Source of the DNA: Desulfobacteraceae bacterium
GTDB taxonomy: Bacteria > Desulfobacterota > Syntrophobacteria > BM002
Reading direction: 5' to 3'
DNA: 11,340 nucleotides
Assembly (NCBI GenBank): GCA_002899795.1
Contig: PPDG01000408.1
Location: forward strand, 1-11,340
The translations under genes and the position numbers were made by a program. Of the stretch, positions 6,186 to 11,340 are shown in pieces. How positions within the stretch are numbered: position 1 is the first letter of the stretch; each line of letters starts with the position of its first letter. The notes beneath the pieces were generated by a model. The model saw nothing but the letters and a program-made list of their open reading frames with translations, searched no databases and was not told where the DNA came from.

Positions 6186-8636
6186 CTATTCAGCATTTTC
6201 ATTGTCTTCCTTTTGACTCTCCTCTTCGTCTTCCTTGCCCTTGCCAAACTCTTTTTCCATTTCGGCCATCTCTCTGAGTTTGTCGTCCACCTTGTGATAA
6301 AGAGTGCCCTCCGGGTAGGTGCCGTCTTCCTGAAGCTCGCCGGCTTCCATCCCGGTCAGAATTTCAATACCCTCTTCAACAGTGGTGACCGGGTAGATAT
6401 GGAACTTACCTTTCTCCGCTGCCTCCACCACATCACGTCGAAGCATCAAATTATTCACATTTTTCTCCGGGATCATTACTCCTTGTTTCCCAGTGAGCCC
6501 CTTATGCTTACAGATATCGAAAAATCCCTCGATTTTGCGGGTCGCCCCACCAATGGGCTGGATTTCTCCCTTCTGGCTCACTGAGCCGGTAACAGCAATG
6601 CCCTGGTAGATTGGCACTCCGGAGATAGCAGAGAGCAGCACGTAGAGTTCGGTGCTGGAGGCACTGTCTCCATCAATCATACCATAGCTCTGTTCGAAAC
6701 AGAGACTGGCAGACAGGCTCAAAGGCTTATTGTGAGCAAACTTCTCCTTGATGTAAGCGTGAAGGATCATAACACCCTTTGTGTGTATGTTCCCGCTTAG
6801 TTTCGCCTCTCTGTCAATGTCTACCACCCCACTTTTACCCATGGAGACCGTGGCAGTGATGCGACTTGGTTTACCAAATTCGTGATCCCCCGTCATCAGA
6901 ATGGAGAGGCCATTGACCTGGCCCACTTTATGGCCGTCGGTTTCAATCCAAAAAATATCTTTTTTGACCAGTTCCTGAACCTTTTCTTCATAGAGACTGG
7001 CTCGAAACCTCTTCTTATCTATTGCCCTTTGCACATGCTCGCTCTTGATGTGTTTAGCTTTATCCACACCAGCGTAATAATCAGCCTCTTTGAGCAGATC
7101 ACTGATATCGGCGAGTTTCAGGGTAAGCTTCTCCCGATCACCGGTGACCTCCATGCTATACTCGAGAACCCGAGCGACGCCATCATTAGTCACATGACGT
7201 AGTCCTCGATCAGCACAGAACTTGGACATCACGCAGGCACCCTGTTTGAGATTGTCCTCAGTGTTATCTACCTCGGTGTCCAGGTGAGCCTTGACTTTGA
7301 ACAGCTTGGGGAAACGATCGTCGTAAATGTAGAGCAACTGATAGAGATAGGGATCACCGGTGAGAACCAGTTTAACGTTGAGGGGTATAGGCGTTGGTTT
7401 CAGGGTGCGGGTGCTGAACATGCCATAGAGTTCGCCGAGATCTTCTATCTTGATCTCTTGATCTTTAATGGCCCGCTTCAGGGCCTCCCATGATATCCAG
7501 TATTTCAAAAGATCCAGGGCCTTCAACACCAGGTAACCCCCATTGGCCTTATGCAGGGCTCCAGGCTTGATCATGGTGAAATCGGTAAAGAGGGCGCCAA
7601 AATAGGCCTGACGCTCAATGCTGCCAAATAGATTAGGATAACTGGGATTTGATTCGATGATAACTGGTGCCCCTTCAGTCTCCGAATGATCTATGAGTAC
7701 ATTGATGTCGTATTTACGAAACATCACTTCCTTTGGCGGCATAGGCATAGGAGCAGCCTGCTGTTGGGGCTCGGGCTTGGTTTTGAAGTCATCGATGTTG
7801 TCCAGTATGTCTTCTTGTACTTCTTTGAAATACTCCAGTGCTTCTTCCTCATCCTTGTATTGCTCTTCCAGAGTTTCCATAAGGTGGCCGACTACGTACA
7901 TGGCTATTTCGGCATCCAGCTTACTGTGCTTCTCCCGGAAAGCTACTTCAGCCTTGCGGATTTCCTTGATGGCATCATTCATCTCTTTCTGCAACTGGTC
8001 GCTTTTCTCCCTGAGGGCCTTCTTTTTGTCTTCAGGAAGCTGACTGAGCTCCTCCTGTGACATGGGCTGGCCCTCTTCGGTGCCGGGAACAATCACCATT
8101 CCTACTTGGGAGAATTGGAGAATGAACCCCTCCTCTTTCGCTCTTTGGGAGAGCGCGTCGATGATATCACGCCTCTTGCTTTCAAATGCTTGATGGACTT
8201 CGGCCTCTTTGGCACTGTAGTCCTCGCTGTCAAAAACCTCGGGTATTTTTTCCTGGAGCGTTTGCACGAACTGCTCCATGCTTTTTTTCAAATCTTTCCC
8301 GCGCCCGGCCGACAGACTGATACATTTTGGGCTATCAGGCTCTTTGAAATTGTAGACATAACACGAATCAGGAGGGGTCGGTTCCTCTTTGGCTGTCTTT
8401 TCAAGAAAGGTCCTGGCAATATACGTCAGTCCCGTCTTGGGCTGTCCCGCCACGAAAATATTGTAATCGATATCTTGCATGCCCATGCCGAATTTGAGCG
8501 CTTCAATGGCCCGCTCCTGAGCCACCACTCCTTCCTCGGGGGCACAGAGTTTTTCGGTGGTATCAAAACCGAGAGACTCAGGATCAATGCGAGTGTAGAG
8601 CTGATCAACCGGCACTTCTTTGAACTTCTTGGCCAT
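6186..8636 (-). CDS. Lon-like ATP-dependent serine protease (S16 family, LonB/LonH-related)
   Basis: This 816-residue cytoplasmic protease belongs to the Lon-related group with an N-terminal AAA-type region, a coiled-coil insert and a C-terminal S16 protease domain. The P-loop position is GQPKTGLT (64-71), where Leu70 replaces the usual Lys (or the Arg I recall in relatives). The insert (about 140-290) is strongly charged and helical. HKANGGYLVLKALDLL (362-377) sits at the Walker-B-like region. The Ser-Lys dyad is Ser658 in DGDSAS and Lys701 in GGATRKIEG. The tail (797-816) is acidic and low-complexity. Expected role: degradation of damaged or regulatory proteins. The ATG at 8636 has a near-perfect Shine-Dalgarno (AAGGAGG, complement of 8643-8649) six bases upstream, and the gene ends at a strong terminator, so it is probably monocistronic. 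Confidence 0.95.
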   Translation of the reverse strand: MAKKFKEVPVDQLYTRIDPESLGFDTTEKLCAPEEGVVAQERAIEALKFGMGMQDIDYNIFVAGQPKTGLTYIARTFLEKTAKEEPTPPDSCYVYNFKEPDSPKCISLSAGRGKDLKKSMEQFVQTLQEKIPEVFDSEDYSAKEAEVHQAFESKRRDIIDALSQRAKEEGFILQFSQVGMVIVPGTEEGQPMSQEELSQLPEDKKKALREKSDQLQKEMNDAIKEIRKAEVAFREKHSKLDAEIAMYVVGHLMETLEEQYKDEEEALEYFKEVQEDILDNIDDFKTKPEPQQQAAPMPMPPKEVMFRKYDINVLIDHSETEGAPVIIESNPSYPNLFGSIERQAYFGALFTDFTMIKPGALHKANGGYLVLKALDLLKYWISWEALKRAIKDQEIKIEDLGELYGMFSTRTLKPTPIPLNVKLVLTGDPYLYQLLYIYDDRFPKLFKVKAHLDTEVDNTEDNLKQGACVMSKFCADRGLRHVTNDGVARVLEYSMEVTGDREKLTLKLADISDLLKEADYYAGVDKAKHIKSEHVQRAIDKKRFRASLYEEKVQELVKKDIFWIETDGHKVGQVNGLSILMTGDHEFGKPSRITATVSMGKSGVVDIDREAKLSGNIHTKGVMILHAYIKEKFAHNKPLSLSASLCFEQSYGMIDGDSASSTELYVLLSAISGVPIYQGIAVTGSVSQKGEIQPIGGATRKIEGFFDICKHKGLTGKQGVMIPEKNVNNLMLRRDVVEAAEKGKFHIYPVTTVEEGIEILTGMEAGELQEDGTYPEGTLYHKVDDKLREMAEMEKEFGKGKEDEEESQKEDNENAE

Positions 8637-8696
8637 TACTTCCCTCCTTGAGGTATCAGTAAGTGCGAACGCGATCTAACTATCATAGCGAAGTCA

Positions 8697-8752
8697 GTAT
8701 ACATTGTATTCCTACTCAGAAAAATACCACAGTTCCGCTATACATTATGTCC
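8697..8752. promoter_or_regulatory. Repeated TATACATT boxes upstream of the Lon-like gene
   Basis: The sequence TATACATT occurs twice in the same orientation, each followed by a similar RTRT and CC tail: ATACATTGTAT (8699-8709, a palindrome with one central base) and ATACATTATGT (8740-8750). The copies are 41 bases apart, close to four helical turns. They lie 60-115 bases upstream of the protease ATG. They could be paired operator sites. On the minus strand they also contain the -10-like hexamers TACAAT and CATAAT, so promoter elements are an equally simple reading. I see no good -35 or heat-shock sigma32 consensus. Confidence 0.35.
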
Positions 8753-8828
8753 AGTCCTAATTTTAATAATGAAGATAGGGAAGAGGAACCCCAAACCCCG
8801 ATGGCCGTCGATCAGGAGCCAATTAGAT

Positions 8829-9059
8829 TTAACCCATAACCTCAAGTACCACCCTCTTCTTTTGACTGGCACCGGCAGCATTGACTATGGTACGGATGGC
8901 GTTAATGGTGCGTCCCTCTTTGCCGATAACTTTGCCAATGTCTTCCTTGGCAACCGACAGCTCAATAATGGTGGTGTTGCGGCCAGTTCTCTCGGCTATC
9001 ACAATTTGATCAGTATCGTCAACCAGGGCTTTGACAATGTATTCCACCAGCGTCTTCAT
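8829..9059 (-). CDS. khpA: KH-domain RNA-binding protein KhpA
   Basis: A small RNA-binding protein with a single type II-like KH domain; in other bacteria KhpA works alone or with KhpB (Jag/EloR) in post-transcriptional control linked to cell envelope growth. From ATG at 9059 it is 76 residues, the usual KhpA length, starting MKTLVEYIVKALVD. The RNA-binding GxxG loop is GKEG (46-49) in IGKVIGKEGRT, followed by helix TINAIRTIVNAAG. AGAGGAAAGG (complement of 9063-9072) lies just upstream of this ATG. An in-frame GTG at 9083 would add eight residues not typical of the family. In many genomes khpA sits between rpsP and rimM; here it stands alone, between the Lon-like protease and the isomerase-like gene. 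I see no clear terminator in the 190 bases before the protease start. Confidence 0.9.
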   Translation of the reverse strand: MKTLVEYIVKALVDDTDQIVIAERTGRNTTIIELSVAKEDIGKVIGKEGRTINAIRTIVNAAGASQKKRVVLEVMG

Positions 9060-9199
9060 CGACCTTTCCTCTAGTGCTTCCACGGCTCGCCCTTTCAGAT
9101 TCTCACCGGTTTGTTACCTCATTCAAGCACGAATATACGGTGGATCGTGAACAACTTTGTCCGTCAGCCAATTCTTATAAGCACGTCCCTCCTAACATT

Positions 9200-9280
9200 T
9201 CGGATTGGGGATCTCGGATTTCGGATTGAAATTAATAAAGCTTAAATAAAGGACTTATTTCGAATTCCGCAATCCGCATT
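9200..9280. repeat. Opposed TCGGATT/AATCCGC heptamer arrays at the 3' end of the isomerase-like gene
   Basis: Left arm: TCGGATT (9200), GGGGATC (9207), TCGGATT (9214), TCGGATT (9221-9227). The right arm has the opposite orientation, with AATTCCGC (9263-9270), AATCCGC (9271-9277) and a partial copy after it. An AT-rich spacer of about 35 bases with few G or C separates them. The right arm ends eight bases before the stop codon of the isomerase-like gene (9288-9290), so the element forms that transcript's 3' region. A terminator or mRNA-end role is inferred. Confidence 0.65.
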
Positions 9281-9287
9281 CCTAAGT

Positions 9288-10130
9288 CTAAAATCGCCGG
9301 GGGCCCTCCTCCTGCCAAGGCCAGAGCTTCTCCAGGTTTTCCAGGCTCACCCAGAGCGTCGCCTCTTCATGCGGCTCGAGAGTAACCACGGGTCTCTTTT
9401 CTTGATCGTGCAAGTACTGAAATAGCTCCTTAAATGGTGCTGTGCCGCTGCCGATGGGACCGTGGCTGTCGCTATGGCCGTTGTTGTCATGAAGGTGAAC
9501 CTCTTTGAGATGGGGACCCAAAGCGTCAAGCCATTCCGCTAAGGCAACTTCCCCGAAAACGTTCATATGACCCATATCCAGGCAGAAACCGAGATTTTCT
9601 GAGTCCATCTTTTCTATGAGTGTAAGGATCATCTCCGGCGTTTGCTCATAAACGTTTTCAAGGTGGATCACCACCCCCATCTCTTCGGCCTGCCGAATGA
9701 GAGGTTCCCAGGTGGCCAAGCTTCCGGACAACCACTCTGCACGGTGTGCGTGATAACGACGTTCATCATAACCCGCATGAAACACTACGCTAAGCGGGCG
9801 GAAAAGGGGAACCAGTTCCATGGTCCGTTGCAGCCGCCGGGCGGTAACTGCCCGAATTTGTTCATCGATACCCCCGGGAGCAAGGTCCATAAATGGTCCG
9901 TGGAAAGTAGTGGTTCTACCGCAATCTGCAATGAGGCGGGCCACTTTTGCCATGCCCTCCTCGCTGAATGTTTCCAGGGCATGAGCATCAAAGCCTATCT
10001 CCGGGTTTATGCCATAGTTAAGAAATGACTCTAGGTATCGGTCTACCAGTTGCCGGTAAGGTGCGTTCACCTGCACTTGATCCAACAATCTGCCATAACG
10101 CCTCTTTGGGGCAAGGATTTGATCTCCCAC
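9288..10130 (-). CDS. Sugar phosphate isomerase/epimerase-like TIM-barrel protein
   Basis: A cytoplasmic protein of the xylose isomerase-like TIM-barrel / AP endonuclease 2 superfamily, 280 residues. Metal-site residues appear at the expected strand ends: His77 (FHGPF), His118 (VFHAGYD), Glu158 (HLENVYE), Asp185 and His188 (LDMGHMN), His212, His214 and Asp215 (VHLHDNNG), His223 (SHGPIGSG) and Glu252 (TLEPHE). The set is complete, so it should bind divalent metal. Family members are isomerases, epimerases or endonucleases; the substrate cannot be told. The first strand appears to be VQVNAPYRQL (19-28). The GTG start at 10130 has no clear Shine-Dalgarno, and a start a few codons later (TTG or GTG, residues 15-21) is possible. 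A heptamer array follows the stop, and a large hairpin cluster lies upstream. Confidence 0.88.
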   Translation of the reverse strand: MGDQILAPKRRYGRLLDQVQVNAPYRQLVDRYLESFLNYGINPEIGFDAHALETFSEEGMAKVARLIADCGRTTTFHGPFMDLAPGGIDEQIRAVTARRLQRTMELVPLFRPLSVVFHAGYDERRYHAHRAEWLSGSLATWEPLIRQAEEMGVVIHLENVYEQTPEMILTLIEKMDSENLGFCLDMGHMNVFGEVALAEWLDALGPHLKEVHLHDNNGHSDSHGPIGSGTAPFKELFQYLHDQEKRPVVTLEPHEEATLWVSLENLEKLWPWQEEGPRRF

Positions 10131-10179
10131 TGTCTTTTAGCCCGCATTATTCACGAATTCTGTAGCTTCGTAAATAAGC

Positions 10180-10330
10180 GCCTGCAATAAAGCATCTCTG
10201 CTTTCTTGCAGGCTTCGACGCGGTGTTTCGCACCTTGCTCAGGGCTAACCCTGAGCGGAGGCCTGTAGGGCCGGAGTCGAAGCCCGAAGGGCGGATAATT
10301 CATGAGGCCGCAAACGCCTCATGAATTATC
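10180..10330. repeat. Dense hairpin cluster with cloverleaf-like folding potential
   Basis: Within 151 bases nearly everything can pair. H1: GCCTGCAA (10180-10187) with TTGCAGGC (10206-10213), continued by AAAGCA (10189-10194) with TGCTTT (10199-10204). Cloverleaf: outer stem GGCTTCGAC (10211-10219) with GTCGAAGCC (10276-10284), enclosing GGTG/CACC (10222-10234), GCTCAGGG/CCCTGAGC (10237-10256, CTAA loop) and GGCC/GGCC (10260-10272). H5: GCCC-GAA-GGGC (10282-10292), which competes with the outer stem. H6: a 15-base-pair stem, 10294-10308 with 10316-10330. The GCTCAGGG and GTCGAAG motifs resemble intergenic repeats common in environmental genomes. It could be a composite repeat, a non-autonomous element or a structured RNA. 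No open frame crosses it convincingly. Confidence 0.7.
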
Positions 10331-10666
10331 AGGGTAAGCTTCCTACACTCATGGCGTCAGGCACACTTTCACTGCCGGCATTCCATCAATCCACCGCTGG
10401 TCTTCTTTGGATTATGCTATGACTATTAAAACAGAGCTGCCACGCAAAATTCGGCGACTCAATCGTCCCTGAAGCAGAACTTTTGATAGTGTATGAAGAC
10501 AAGTTCCTGTATAGTGCGTCCTTCCAAGCATTCTAGCGAAAGGTTTCCCGGAAATCCAGCAAAAACAATTTTACCTTTCACCCCCGCAGGGCTAAGGTTG
10601 CAAGGTGTCCAAGCAATGGAGTAATACCTATTGCAGATTGTAGATTTAAGAAGGTGCGTAGACACT
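10331..10666. other. Gene-free stretch, no convincing gene
   Basis: I see no coding region with family similarity or a good start here. A weak candidate promoter for the next gene is TTGCAA (10598-10603) and TAATAC (10622-10627) with an 18-base spacer, about 40 bases upstream of the ATG at 10667. A 68-codon minus-strand frame (10459-10665) starts at GTG and lacks an RBS or recognisable domain. Confidence 0.4.
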
Positions 10667-10999
10667 ATGAAACAATACGTGATCGACCAATTGCGAGAAG
10701 GGGATTTTCTAAAGCTGGAAGATTATTTCAACGGCAATTCAGAGGCTGGCGATCTACCAGGGATTTACTGGGTCCTCGTGCCTGAATCGCTTTATGGAGA
10801 GCTGCAGTTAGAACACATAGACTGTCAGCCTTACTATTTCGCCGTCAATCTGAACCACCAGTCCGTGAGCTTCGAACTGTTAATTCGCACCCGAGCTCGT
10901 CTCCGCTGTGGGTGCATTCAGTATGCTAACAAAAACCAGCGCGACTATATTCTGGAGTACGCAGACGGGCTTTTTGAGAAGCTCGAACTCAAGACTTAG
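10667..10999 (+). CDS. Small protein of unknown function
   Basis: The frame is open from TTG at 10631, but ATG at 10667 is the better start: AAGAAGGTG (10648-10656) lies ten bases upstream, and the protein then begins MKQYVIDQLREGDF. It has 110 residues and no signal peptide or membrane segment. The composition suggests an alpha/beta domain: an N-terminal helix (2-20), DLPGIYWVLVPESLYG (29-44), a strand-rich middle (YYFAVNLNHQSVSFELLIRTRARLRCG, 56-82) and a C-terminal helix (NQRDYILEYADGLFEKLELK). Three cysteines (53, 81, 83), two of them as CGC, are not enough for a metal-site claim. It sits between two structured non-coding regions with no operon partner in the window. Family not recognised. 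Confidence 0.7.
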   Translation: MKQYVIDQLREGDFLKLEDYFNGNSEAGDLPGIYWVLVPESLYGELQLEHIDCQPYYFAVNLNHQSVSFELLIRTRARLRCGCIQYANKNQRDYILEYADGLFEKLELKT

Positions 11000-11063
11000 T
11001 AAGCAGAAAGAACTGATACGCCGGAGTCACGAGCCGAAAACCATGTGGCGCACGGTACACCAA

Positions 11064-11340
11064 GTCATTGGGCCACTGAACGTGGCCGTCATTACGCTAC
11101 GCTGTCAATATGCCTGCGGCGTCATTTATGGTCATTAGGTCAATTATTCGCGCTCGCTGCGCTCCGCTCAGCCCCGCACCGCAAGCGGCATCTACGACAA
11201 GCGGGTTCCCAGTTTCGCTACGCTGTCCATTCATAGTTAACTGTCATTGTAGCGTTGAGACAACTTAATGACGGCCGTAAGGCCTAGTGACGGGCGCAGC
11301 CCTAATGACAGCGAAGCGCACTGGCGCAGAGCGAAATGAC
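11064..11340. repeat. Array of TGAC-spaced GC mini-hairpins in two orientations
   Basis: The left part reads GTCATT or GTCAAT at 11064, 11088, 11104, 11121, 11131 and 11139, separating small palindromes: GGCCAC/GTGGCC (11071-11087) and GCC-TGC-GGC (11112-11120). The right part reads AATGAC or AGTGAC ending at 11272, 11291, 11309 and 11340, separating GGCC-GTAA-GGCC (11273-11284), GGGC-GCA-GCCC (11292-11302) and GC-GAA-GC (11311-11317). Read in the TGAC orientation, most loops are GNA or GNNA. The central part (11145-11240) is also GC-rich and repetitive. All frames here are short or repetitive, so it appears non-coding. The array continues past the window edge. I do not recognise it as a named element. 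Confidence 0.7.

Noticed and set aside
6084..6584. Plus-strand frame through the Lon terminator
   Set aside because: It crosses a heptamer array and a strong terminator and is antisense to the protease domain.
8106..8651. 181-codon plus-strand frame opposite the Lon-like protease start
   Set aside because: It lies antisense to the conserved N-terminal protease region and runs over its Shine-Dalgarno; no domain or RBS of its own.
10211..10284. tRNA suggested by the cloverleaf-like pairing
   Set aside because: Arm lengths do not match, and there is no T-loop TTCGA context in the right place, no anticodon arm geometry and no CCA end.
10459..10665. 68-codon minus-strand frame in the gene-free stretch
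   Set aside because: GTG start without a Shine-Dalgarno, no recognisable domain, and its start overlaps the leader of the gene at 10667.
11045..11236. 63-codon plus-strand frame inside the mini-hairpin array
   Set aside because: The translation follows the repeat units (arginine- and alanine-rich low complexity), so it is a by-product of the array.
11064..11340. CRISPR array or integron attC sites
   Set aside because: Repeats are 6-7 bases with spacers of 8-31 bases and palindromic inserts; there is no long direct repeat, no cas gene, no integrase and no attC core sites.

Overview
The window looks like a chromosomal housekeeping segment of a mesophilic, Gram-negative, delta-proteobacterium-like organism (Desulfobacterota or a relative, probably environmental). 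This rests on family memory: a DUF4301 protein, a Lon-related protease with a long coiled-coil insert, a short KhpA-type KH protein and a TIM-barrel isomerase whose N-terminus resembles delta-proteobacterial versions. It is an inference, because no rRNA or other phylogenetic marker is present. I see no tRNA, rRNA, CRISPR array, transposase, integrase or phage gene.

Layout: (1) 76-1650 (-) is a DUF4301 protein with nucleotidyltransferase-like motifs. It diverges from 2072-3418 (+), a phosphomannomutase/phosphoglucomutase that starts at TTG. A 420-bp gap with three REP-like hairpins, a heptamer array and a candidate promoter separates them. (2) 3540-3950 (+) is a small possible beta-barrel protein. 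It converges on a two-gene unit of unknown function (4410-4925 and 4077-4370, both -). (3) 5183-5884 (-) is a HAD phosphatase/phosphomutase-like enzyme. (4) 6186-8636 (-) is a Lon-like protease with a strong terminator and strong Shine-Dalgarno. (5) 8829-9059 (-) is khpA. (6) 9288-10130 (-) is a sugar-phosphate isomerase/epimerase-like TIM barrel. (7) 10131-10666 has no convincing gene but holds a dense cluster of hairpins. (8) 10667-10999 (+) is a small unknown protein. (9) 11000-11340 is a non-coding array of GC-rich mini-hairpins that runs off the window.

Functionally, several genes fit phosphosugar or nucleotide-sugar metabolism: the mutase, the DUF4301 protein, the HAD enzyme and the isomerase-like protein. 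The Lon-like protease and KhpA belong to protein quality control and RNA binding. Apart from the 4925-4077 pair, nothing looks like a multi-gene operon.

The most unusual content is intergenic. Most gaps carry their own 7- or 8-bp degenerate tandem repeat, often as two arrays in opposite orientation around a short spacer, placed at or just past stop codons. These sit alongside two REP-like hairpin families, a cloverleaf-like hairpin cluster at 10180-10330 and the TGAC/mini-hairpin array at 11064-11340. I found no new defence or catalytic system; the repeat architecture is the part worth a second look.
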